From the NCBI RefSeq assembly GCF_006542765.1, contig NZ_SKCD01000034.1, positions 1 to 55,755 of the forward strand: 55,755 bases of DNA, given 5' to 3'. The translations under genes and the position numbers were made by a program. This DNA is from Paenibacillus luteus. GTDB taxonomy: Bacteria > Bacillota > Bacilli > Paenibacillales > Paenibacillaceae. Under the pieces are notes generated by a model. It saw only the letters and a program-made list of their open reading frames with translations. It was not told the DNA's origin and searched no databases. This document shows positions 17,025 through 25,469 of the stretch, piece by piece (position 1 is the first letter of the stretch; every line of letters starts with the position of its first letter).

Positions 17025-19787
17025 ATGATAGGATTAGGCTTTGAAGATTACAAGCAGTCATTGCTCCCGATCTTAAAGGTAAAACTTGCTGAACCGGCTG
17101 CCGGAGAATTAAACGCGGTCGTCGAGGCTGTAGTTACCAAATATCAATTAGTTTTAGAATTCAATGATGAAATGAAAGAGAAGTTAATTGAAAACCTGAG
17201 AACAAGTTTTAATACAACTGTATCACTCCCCTCAGTATTACGTGGGAGCGGGTATCATTTATCTTGGTTAAACAGCGTAAAAGAAAACAAGGATTTAAAA
17301 CATTGGAATCGATATAAATATTATTTGCGATCAATGAAAATGTGGCCTGAGCTCGTTATTGATTCATTGGACGAAACGTCAGATGAAATTTTGGATTTAT
17401 GCGGAGACCCGACGTCGGGTGAACCATTTGATCGACGAGGGTTAGTCATGGGTTATGTGCAATCCGGCAAAACTGCTAACTTTACAGGTGTTATAAACAA
17501 AGCGTTTGACGTTGGATATCAAGTAGTTATCGTTCTCGCCGGTTTGCATAATAACTTAAGAAGTCAAACGCAAATCAGGCTCGATGAGGAAGTCATTGGA
17601 TTTACGATGAAACGCCAGCAGGTAAGAGATCGTTTCGTAGGTGTTGGATTACTCAATGGATATCAATTCACGGATGTGAAATCGCTAACTAATTCTGATA
17701 ACAATGGCGATTTCTCTATTAGTAAAGCAGGCTCAATGTTTAGTCCACCAATTCTACTTGTCGTAAAAAAAAATAAGACAGTATTGACGAACTTATTAAA
17801 CTATTTGCAAAAGAAGAGCCCTTATGCAGTCAAGAAAGAGGGAGTAGCGCACAAAGTTGTGAAGGAATTGCCGCTGCTCATTATTGATGATGAAGCAGAC
17901 CAGGCAACGGTAAATACGACCGATATCTATGAAGATAATGACAATACAATTATTAACCCTGAATATGATCCATCTACAATTAATAAACTTATTCGGGATA
18001 TTTTCCATACGTTTGAAAAGCGTTCTTATGTAGGATACACAGCTACCCCGTTTGCTAATATGTTTATCGACAGAGATTCCCAGTCGAAAGATCATGGAGA
18101 TGATCTATTCCCCAGAGACTTTATATATGGACTACCAAAGCCAAATAGTTATGCTGGTCCTGCAGAATATTTTAATGTTTACGATAACGAGGAGGAGCAA
18201 CAAGGCGCGTTAGTTAGGACCGTCATCCATGAAGAAGATTTTGTTCCGATAAAACATAAAAAGGATCGCATACCTGGTGATATACCGATATCATTAATTG
18301 AGAGTATTTACGCTTATTTGATTGGGACTGCTTTGCGGAGACTAAGAGGTCAAGAAAAGAAACACAGTTCGATGCTTGTGCATGTGACCAGGTATACAGA
18401 AGTTCAAAATCGCGTATATCGAAAAATAAACGATTACGTTGAATCGATTAAAGATGCCATCCGATACGCTAGAGGAAATTCGGAGCAAGAACGAGACATG
18501 CAGTCTCTTTATGAAAGTGACTTTATGACGACATCGAATTCAAGGCCTGACGGTGGGGAGATGTTTAATTGGGAAGCTGTGAAAAAAGAAATTCCGAACG
18601 TACTTCTTAAGCTAAGGGTAAAAGAAATAAACGGGAAAAGCTCGGATGTTCTTGAATACGAGGAACATAAGGATGGGCATTATGTGTTGGCTATAGGTGG
18701 AGATAAGTTATCTCGCGGACTCACGTTAGATGGGCTTATTGTCAGTTATTATTTAAGAACGACAGATAAATACGATACGCTTATGCAAATGGGGCGTTGG
18801 TTTGGATATCGCGAGGGGTATTTTGATCTATGTCGCATTTACACAACTTCAGAGCTATCAGATTGGTTCTATCATATAGCTGTTGCAACAGAAGAACTTC
18901 GTGGACAATTAGAAGACATGTCTGAAACGGGGCAAACCCCTGAACAATATGCGTTGGAAATTAGCGTGCATCCGGATATGGACATAACAAGTCCAAATAA
19001 GATGAGAACAGGACGTGTTAGACACACATCGTACAGTGCTAGTTTAGTTCAAACAACCGTTTTTGAAAACAAAAAAGAGGCATTTCGAAGTAATTTTGTG
19101 GCTACTGAAAACTTAATTAAACGATTAGGTGGTTTGGGAGAATCGACAACAAAGGGAAGCAACGACAATATCTATTGGGAAAATGTCAAATCGACATTTA
19201 TTCTATCGTTTCTGGAACAATATCATACTCCCTCCTTCATTTCGAGGGTTGATACGAGAAGCTTGAAGCAATATATTGAAAGTTGTAATGAATTAAATGA
19301 ATTGAAAAACTGGACTGTTGTTATAATCAATCCCGGTCAAGAAAGTGCTAGAAAAATCGACGATGTCAAGCTCAATTCAGGAGTTAAGCGTAAAGGGCAA
19401 ACAAATTATGATATGAGTTCGCAAAGTCTTTCCATTAAAATTTTGACATCGGAAGGGCATGAATATGCTGATTTCAGTGCAGAAGAGCAAAAAGAGGCTA
19501 AAGCGATTGTTGATCATGTTGAAGAAGGAAACAAAAAGAAACATAAAGCTAATTTACACGCTAAAGCACGAAGCATACGTAAAGAGACTAATGGCTTATT
19601 ATTGTTGTACCCAATTGAAACAAAATCAGCATCAACTTATGATGAAGGTGTTATGGCTAAAGCAGCTAAGTATCTAGGGCTAACAGAGAATGATTTGCCA
19701 ATCGGATTTGCAATTTCATTCCCAAGAAGTAAAATTGCCCATAGCACTAGAGCGGTGCTCGTTAATAAGTCAATTATTGGAGAATGA
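17025..19787 (+). CDS. Z1-domain NTPase/endonuclease-like protein
   Basis: A 920-aa Z1 protein. The P-loop GYVQSGKTANFTG is near residue 143, LLIIDDEADQAT near 285 (Walker B, DEAD-like), and YVGYTATPFANMFID near 334 (SF2 motif III). The Z1 signature block GGDKLSRGLTLDGLIVSYYLR...LMQMGRWFGYREGY is near 555-600. This is a helicase-like superfamily II ATPase that probably moves along or remodels DNA for the partner nuclease. Its start abuts the MutL-like gene and its last codon overlaps the next start, so the operon is translationally coupled. Confidence 0.92.
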   Translation: MIGLGFEDYKQSLLPILKVKLAEPAAGELNAVVEAVVTKYQLVLEFNDEMKEKLIENLRTSFNTTVSLPSVLRGSGYHLSWLNSVKENKDLKHWNRYKYYLRSMKMWPELVIDSLDETSDEILDLCGDPTSGEPFDRRGLVMGYVQSGKTANFTGVINKAFDVGYQVVIVLAGLHNNLRSQTQIRLDEEVIGFTMKRQQVRDRFVGVGLLNGYQFTDVKSLTNSDNNGDFSISKAGSMFSPPILLVVKKNKTVLTNLLNYLQKKSPYAVKKEGVAHKVVKELPLLIIDDEADQATVNTTDIYEDNDNTIINPEYDPSTINKLIRDIFHTFEKRSYVGYTATPFANMFIDRDSQSKDHGDDLFPRDFIYGLPKPNSYAGPAEYFNVYDNEEEQQGALVRTVIHEEDFVPIKHKKDRIPGDIPISLIESIYAYLIGTALRRLRGQEKKHSSMLVHVTRYTEVQNRVYRKINDYVESIKDAIRYARGNSEQERDMQSLYESDFMTTSNSRPDGGEMFNWEAVKKEIPNVLLKLRVKEINGKSSDVLEYEEHKDGHYVLAIGGDKLSRGLTLDGLIVSYYLRTTDKYDTLMQMGRWFGYREGYFDLCRIYTTSELSDWFYHIAVATEELRGQLEDMSETGQTPEQYALEISVHPDMDITSPNKMRTGRVRHTSYSASLVQTTVFENKKEAFRSNFVATENLIKRLGGLGESTTKGSNDNIYWENVKSTFILSFLEQYHTPSFISRVDTRSLKQYIESCNELNELKNWTVVIINPGQESARKIDDVKLNSGVKRKGQTNYDMSSQSLSIKILTSEGHEYADFSAEEQKEAKAIVDHVEEGNKKKHKANLHAKARSIRKETNGLLLLYPIETKSASTYDEGVMAKAAKYLGLTENDLPIGFAISFPRSKIAHSTRAVLVNKSIIGE

Positions 19788-20821
19788 TTATGTACGATAT
19801 TAAATCCATAATTTCAAATCTTCGATTCGATATGAGCTATTCGCGGGATAATTATCGAATAAGCAATCAGTTAGTGCTTAGAGAGTTGCGAAATGCATAC
19901 AGGGAAGTTTTTTTCTTGGCGGTAGAACCGCTAGAGGAAAAGTTAATGCTTGTTATTCCGATTACCAGTAAAATGGGTCCGCTACAGCTTAAATACTTTC
20001 CCACATGCCAAGGAACAAAAGTGCAGAAAGTGCTTTTTGATAAGATCGGGCCCCTGAACAATAAGCAAAGCGTAACCGTTATTCAAACCAGTAGTGCGAA
20101 CGATTTGTTTGAATCATTTGTAACAAATTTATTGGAATCTTTATGGGAAGTTGAAGCTGAATGTGTTTATGTTGAGGCACAAAAATGTATGCAACAGTGG
20201 CAACAATTTTTCAGTAAAATTAATAATGGAGGACTTTCTTTGGAAGCGCAGAGAGGCTTATATGGTGAACTGTATTTGCTAAGGTATTTTCTGAAGAAAG
20301 AGTGCCATCCTGATATCGTTATGAACTGGCAAGGACCATTCCGCAAACATATCGACTTTCTATTCGATGGTATAGGACTAGAGGTAAAAACGACTTTCTC
20401 AGTTAAGCCGATTAAGGTTACGATATCAAGTGAATATCAACTTGAAGCCAAGGAACTAGAACTGCTATATTTAGTCGTTCTCCAGTTGGAAGAGGCGGAG
20501 AAAAGTGGAGAAACATTATTTGAAATAATCTTGGAAATACGAGAGCTATTGAGTGAATGGCCAACCTACAGTAAACAGTATGAAACAGCTCTACTAGCAG
20601 TTGGATATCATGACGTGCAACATGAACTATATTCAATTGATCGATATAATGTGAACGAAATCTTATACTTTCGTATAAACGAACAATTTCCGAAAATAAC
20701 TACAGAGATGATTCCAAATCATGTCGTAAATGTACGCTATGATATTTTATTAGAAGGCTTAAGCGAATTTCAAACAGATGAATCGATATTTATTAATACG
20801 ATCCAGGGGATGCAATCATGA
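19784..20821 (+). CDS. PD-(D/E)XK motif protein (DUF4420)
   Basis: A 345-aa protein of the DUF4420 type and the likely DNA-cutting subunit of the system. The restriction-endonuclease-like core is visible: GLYGELYLLRYF (conserved Glu, about 158), KHIDFLFDGIGLEVKTTFS (Asp and Glu-x-Lys, about 185-200), then KPIKVTISSEYQLE. All expected metal-binding residues and the Lys are present. It overlaps the Z1 gene and the AIPR gene by 4 bases each. ATG 19790 is a possible alternative start. Confidence 0.87.
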   Translation: MIMYDIKSIISNLRFDMSYSRDNYRISNQLVLRELRNAYREVFFLAVEPLEEKLMLVIPITSKMGPLQLKYFPTCQGTKVQKVLFDKIGPLNNKQSVTVIQTSSANDLFESFVTNLLESLWEVEAECVYVEAQKCMQQWQQFFSKINNGGLSLEAQRGLYGELYLLRYFLKKECHPDIVMNWQGPFRKHIDFLFDGIGLEVKTTFSVKPIKVTISSEYQLEAKELELLYLVVLQLEEAEKSGETLFEIILEIRELLSEWPTYSKQYETALLAVGYHDVQHELYSIDRYNVNEILYFRINEQFPKITTEMIPNHVVNVRYDILLEGLSEFQTDESIFINTIQGMQS

Positions 20822-22875
20822 GCTTACAAGAATTCACACATCAGTTCTATCAGAATATTAATGAAGATTTGAAGATAAGTTCGGATAGTGCAGAAGAAGC
20901 ATTCGTCAAACGAATGTGTAGTGACCTTTCTGAGTTTAATGTAACGCATGATGTACAGCATAGTTTTTGGCAAAAAGTTTCAAGTGGCATTAAAGTGAAT
21001 GCATACAGCTATAATGATGATGATTCAAAGCTTAGCTTATTTATTGCTGTGCACGAAATGCCGTATAGCGTTCAAAAAACAATAAGTAAAACGGAAATTG
21101 AAAAAGGTGTAAAAAGAGCAATTAAATTTTATGAGCAATGCGCTACTGGAAAAATAAAGGACTTCATCGAAGAATCTAATGGCGATGTTTGCGATCTAGC
21201 TACGATAATTGAACAAAACTCTACGACTCTACAACTGGAGATTTTTTTGCTTACGAATTGTATTTATAAAGCAAACCAAACCATTGATTTGAAAGTAAAG
21301 GGAGTCCAAGATATCTCTATTCAGATATGGGATATCGAACGTCTTTATCAGCTTTCTAATGAAATGGAAGAAGCATCAACTTCATTTACAATAAACATTT
21401 CTGAGGACTTTGAAGAGAAAGTCAGCTTATTAAAGGTGCCAAAACAACATGCTGCCAATCCATTAGAGGTTTTTATTGGATATGTATCTGGAATGTTACT
21501 TGCTAAAGCGTATGACAAATTCGGTCAGAGGCTAATCGAGCGTAATGTAAGATCTTTTCTTCAAGCAAAAGGAGCTGTCAATAAAGGAATTAAAGCAACG
21601 CTTCAAGACAATAAGGGCTTGTTTATTTCTTATAATAATGGAATATCAACGACTGCTGAAAATGCAGATTTTGAGGTGGTTGGTGAAGGAATGTCGGAAC
21701 TTCATAATCTAAAATCCATGAAGGGATGGCAAATTGTAAACGGTGGTCAGACAACGGCATCACTTCACCATGCATGGAAGCTAGGTATTGATATTAGCGG
21801 CGTCTATGTTCAAATGAAATTATCGGTCTTAAAGACAAGTGATGAGGGGATGGTTAACGAACTTATCTCAAGTATATCTCAATATGCAAACACTCAAAAT
21901 AAAATCTCATTATCAGATTTAGGTGCCAATAACTCGGTTCATATTCATCTAGAGCAGTTATCTAGGAATGTGTGGGCCCCTGAACCTACGGGGAGAAAGT
22001 CTGAATGTGCTTGGTATTATGAAAGAGCGCGAGGACAATATCTGGTCGATTATAATCGTCAAAAAACGAAAGCGCAAAAGGATAAGTTTAAGAAGCAATT
22101 TCCAAAAGAGAAAGTTATCTCTAAGACGCAACTATCTAAATACTTTATGGCGTGGGAGCAAAAACCGCATATCGTAAGTAAAGGAGCAGAAACCAATTTT
22201 GCTGAATTTATGTCTTATGTTAAGAAAAGTAAATGTGCGATAGATGCCCAATTCTATAAAGAAGCAGTAGCCAAGGGGATTATATTTAATGAGACGGATA
22301 GAATCGTACAAAAAATGAATTTGCCGGGTTATAAGGCAAATGTAGTTGCTTATACGATAGCTTTGCTTTCAACCAATGACAATTCCAATCATATTTCGCT
22401 GATTGAAACATGGAATAAACAAGAAGTAAGCCCTGCTGCGAGATATTATTTAGAGAAGACAGCAGAACTTGTTTGGAAATTCATTTCGAACCCTTCTGCT
22501 CAAGGGACAAATATTAGTCAATGGTGTAAACGTGAAGAATGTTGGCTGGAAATGAAACTCAGATGTTCGTTACCAATATTAGAAATGTTGGAGGGAGGTA
22601 GTCAAGCTTCTGCCTCGAAGCAAGAAAAAGTCGCTGAGGCTACTGCTTCATATGAATTAGAGGATGAATTTACAGAATTATTAGCAATACTGAGGTCAGC
22701 GAACTTGGAGATCATTGACAAACGATTGAATGGAGGGTGTCTATGGGTCATAGATAGTCCTAACTGTCAGAAACAGATGAAGGCTTTGGCTAAGAAGGGC
22801 TATGGATTTAATTTTAGCCCTAATGGTGGAAAGACTACAGGAAACAAGGCAGCATGGTTTATTAAAGCCAATTAG
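20818..22875 (+). CDS. AIPR-family (abortive infection phage resistance) protein
   Basis: A 685-aa protein with the AIPR core at about residues 265-330: LFISYNNGISTTAEN, then GWQIVNGGQTTASLHHAW, and a conserved helical region with SQYANTQNKISLSDL. AIPR proteins occur in abortive-infection and R-M-like clusters; their biochemical activity is not settled. It is the last gene of the MutL-Z1-DUF4420-AIPR set, and its ATGA start overlaps the previous stop. No clear terminator lies directly after it. The protein family is named from these motifs plus the canonical gene order. Confidence 0.88.
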   Translation: MSLQEFTHQFYQNINEDLKISSDSAEEAFVKRMCSDLSEFNVTHDVQHSFWQKVSSGIKVNAYSYNDDDSKLSLFIAVHEMPYSVQKTISKTEIEKGVKRAIKFYEQCATGKIKDFIEESNGDVCDLATIIEQNSTTLQLEIFLLTNCIYKANQTIDLKVKGVQDISIQIWDIERLYQLSNEMEEASTSFTINISEDFEEKVSLLKVPKQHAANPLEVFIGYVSGMLLAKAYDKFGQRLIERNVRSFLQAKGAVNKGIKATLQDNKGLFISYNNGISTTAENADFEVVGEGMSELHNLKSMKGWQIVNGGQTTASLHHAWKLGIDISGVYVQMKLSVLKTSDEGMVNELISSISQYANTQNKISLSDLGANNSVHIHLEQLSRNVWAPEPTGRKSECAWYYERARGQYLVDYNRQKTKAQKDKFKKQFPKEKVISKTQLSKYFMAWEQKPHIVSKGAETNFAEFMSYVKKSKCAIDAQFYKEAVAKGIIFNETDRIVQKMNLPGYKANVVAYTIALLSTNDNSNHISLIETWNKQEVSPAARYYLEKTAELVWKFISNPSAQGTNISQWCKREECWLEMKLRCSLPILEMLEGGSQASASKQEKVAEATASYELEDEFTELLAILRSANLEIIDKRLNGGCLWVIDSPNCQKQMKALAKKGYGFNFSPNGGKTTGNKAAWFIKAN

Positions 22876-23009
22876 CTCTGAATCTATTAATTATATGATC
22901 ATTCGATTTCTAATCAACCGGCGTCTATAGGGTCTTCTTAAATGATTACTGGGTATGTAATTTTTTTATCTTTTCTCCTAAAGTTGCGGGATATCTTTTT
23001 TATATTCAA

Positions 23010-23088
23010 TAGAGAATCCGAGTACAATGGCAAGGTTCAAATAGTTTTAAAACGATACACGTTGTGTAATTCATCTTGGATTCTCTAA
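23010..23088. repeat. inverted repeat near the island's right boundary
   Basis: TAGAGAATCC (23010-23019) is repeated in inverse as GGATTCTCTA (23079-23088), perfect over 10 bp and 12 of 13 when extended inwards. The arms enclose 59 bases. It could be a transposon-type end pair, a recombination site or a long-looped hairpin. Confidence 0.5.
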
Positions 23089-23286
23089 AAAGGATTACAG
23101 TGGTGCATTGTCGTAACATCTCCTCTAGCTGCGCATACTGTAGACAAATTCGCATTTTTTTATGATGCCACGTTCAAGTTTATCTACGAATGAATAGACT
23201 AATGGTTATAAATAGGTTTTATGCTGTCTACGTTGTTAAGAAGAGTTGTTTTTTGGGAAATCATACAGGATAGAAGCGATAGAGAA

Positions 23287-23336
23287 AAAGCAGAAGGCTA
23301 CGAGAATCCGATAAGAATCGTATATCCTTCTGCTTT
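23287..23336. terminator. hairpin, possible terminator
   Basis: An 11-bp perfect stem (AAAGCAGAAGG 23287-23297 / CCTTCTGCTTT 23326-23336) with further partial pairing in the loop. It is flanked by A-rich and T-rich ends, so it could work in either direction. Confidence 0.5.
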
Positions 23337-23440
23337 CTGTTATCAAGTCAACTATCTTAAATACCCACTCAACCTCCATAATCATCAAGTAAAAGGGGGG
23401 GCCAAATCTTTTTCCTCCATCCAATCGTGTCCCCTGTCAC

Positions 23441-24065
23441 TTACAGCCGCTCATATAACGTGACATCCATGCTGAAGGGGAGATTATTACAGCTATGTCG
23501 GAATCGGAGGTCCCGCAGCTCGATCCGGTATCCGTTCTGAAGCTTTAGGCAGGTGATATGAATATGATGTGTGATATGAAGAAAAGTGCGCACGCCGTCG
23601 TTGCCCATCGCCGCTTGAATCACGTCATTCTGTTCCTCCTTCTTCAAAATCGCTTCTTTCTTGAACGTCAATTAGCGAATCGAGCGTCATGTCCGCAGGC
23701 GATGCGGAACAAACGGTTATTCCTTCCTTATCCCCTGCAGACTCTCTCACAAGTGGAAATACGACCATGAAAACGGGCAGTCCTATATTATCATAACACG
23801 ATGTGGCCGATCAGGATCCTGTATCCGATAAACAGGAAAGTTAAGGAAAAGATGCATGGGGAAATAGCCGTTGCTCCGAAGATACTGAACAGCCATAGCA
23901 GCATGGAGAACGAACAGATTCGGATCGAAGATGGGTTCGTAGATAAACTTAGATGGCGCTGGTGAGGAAGCATTTGCATGAAACCAGTCTGAAGTATTGC
24001 ACGCCGTATACATTGAAAAATCGAGGAAGACGTGAAGTACGGCCCAGGCCATCGTCCATAGAAAT
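23441..24065 (-). pseudogene. remnant of a YfhP-like membrane-bound metal-dependent hydrolase
   Basis: Minus-strand translation gives pieces of the YfhP/YdjM-like family C-terminal half. AWAVLHVFLDFSMYTAC leads into IFDPNLFVLHAAMAVQYL and GYFPMHLFLNFPVYRI (family patterns HVFLDLFNAYG and FDPFLF-H), 24060-23790. After a frame break, VRTFLHITHHIHITCLKLQNGYRIELRDLRFRH runs to a stop at 23441. The N-terminal half is missing. It is cut at about 24,065, where plus-strand SLH-protein sequence begins. Confidence 0.6.
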
Positions 24066-25239
24066 ATCGGTACCAGCAACAGCACCAACGCCTACAGCAG
24101 TGCCATCGGCCACTCCGACTGGCGTGATCACCGTAACGGAGAAGCAGCTCGCAGATAAAAATGCGAACGGCGAGGTGGTTATCAAGTCGGAAATCAACAT
24201 GAGTGAATTGGTGTTACCAGGCAATGCTGCGCAATTGCTTGCTGGTGCAGCGATTACGCTTGAAGCTAACAATCTGGAAATCACCATTCCAGCAACGGTG
24301 CTCGCTAGCCTTACGCAGCAGCTTCCGGCTGATGAGGCGGGCAAGAGCAAAATATCGCTGACAGCCAAACCATTGGCGAGAAGTGAAGCTGACGCTATGC
24401 TAGCCAAGGCTGGAAGCCAAGCAGGCGCGCAGTTAACTGCTGGCGCTGAAATTCTTGATTTTACCTTGAGCATGACGACCGAGGCTGGTAAAACAGTCAC
24501 GTTAAGCCAGTTCCAGCAGCCCATCACCATTTCTTTCGCGGTTGATCCGTCAGCAGACGCGTCCTTACTCGGCATTTATTATGTGACGGATGACGGTAAG
24601 CTGCAATATATCGGCGGCAAGCTGGAAAATGGAAGGCTGACCGCTTCGATCAATCATTTTAGTTCATACGCTATGCTGGAATATAACAAAGCCTTCACCG
24701 ATTTGCCTTCAAGTCACTGGTCCGCCCAAACGGTAAAGGAGCTTGCGGCTAAGCAGTTGATTCAAGGCGTGTCCGCTGACCGCTTTAATCCGGGCTAAGC
24801 CGTAACCCGTGCGGAGTTCGCCGCATTGCTGGTGCGGACGCTTCGAATCACGGGCGAGGCCGCACTAGCCTTTACGGATGTATCCTCAGATAAGTGGTAC
24901 GCGGAAGAAGTAGCCTTGGCTCACCAAGCCGGAATTGTAAGCGGGGTATCGGCTGCTGCGTTTGCTCCTAACGCTGCCATTACCCGCCAAGAGATGGCGG
25001 CCATGCTCGTGAGAGGCTACGAATATGCGCTGAGCAAGAAGTTGAATGCCCCAATCGGCAGCGTAAGCTTCGTGGATACGGCTTCCGCGCCGGAATGGGC
25101 GCAAGCCGCGATTGCGAAAGCGGCGGACCTTGGTCTAATCACGGGACGCTCGAAGGAGCAGTTAGCTCCGGGAGATAACGGCTCTAGGGCGGAAAGCGCA
25201 CAAATGATATTGAATTTGCTTCACCTCATTAGTGAATAA
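24060..25239 (+). pseudogene. 5'-truncated SLH-domain surface protein with a nonsense codon
   Basis: From about 24060 the plus strand encodes a Thr/Pro linker, an Ala-rich beta region (about 24110-24690), then three S-layer homology repeats: FTDLPSSHWSAQTVKEL, FTDVSSDKWYAEEVALA and FVDTASAPEWAQAAIAK. These anchor surface proteins to cell-wall polymers. There is no start, signal peptide or N-terminal domain; the frame continues left into YfhP antisense sequence. A TAA at 24796-24798 interrupts the first repeat at NPG*AVTRAEF, probably CAA to TAA. The gene is dead twice over. Confidence 0.8.
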
Positions 25240-25255
25240 CATGAACGACTGAAAG

Positions 25256-25298
25256 GAACAGGGGATAAGCAGCGTGCTGCTTGTCTCCTGTTCTTTTT
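25256..25298 (+). terminator. rho-independent terminator after the SLH remnant
   Basis: An imperfect stem (GAACAGG...AAGCAGC / GCTGCTT...CCTGTTC) ends in a T5 run, just downstream of the SLH stop codon. Confidence 0.8.
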
Positions 25299-25469
25299 GT
25301 TGCGGGGCTGTTGGCATGGAGGAGTGCTGCGTGATTGAAGCTGTACTCTACGCTCTACGTCCAATTGAGCTGAAAATTCCCCTCCATCAAGAAAATATTT
25401 TTGCTTGTTCCCGCTCCGAGCTTTATACTATCATCAACCAGAAAAAACGGAAGCGGGAGGTGGCAAAGG

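Larger units (their letters stand above)
22876..23440. other. AT-rich gap at the right end of the defence island, no gene
   Basis: No protein-like frame is seen on either strand. It contains an inverted repeat (23010-23088) and a strong hairpin (23287-23336), listed separately. A short open frame at 23221-23463 has no protein features. Composition shifts from AT-rich to the higher GC of the flanking genome near 23,450, so the island boundary lies about here. Confidence 0.5.

Noticed and set aside
23953..24060. N-terminal part of the SLH open frame
   Set aside because: It is antisense to the YfhP-like remnant, whose family match is better; the real SLH sequence begins after the junction.
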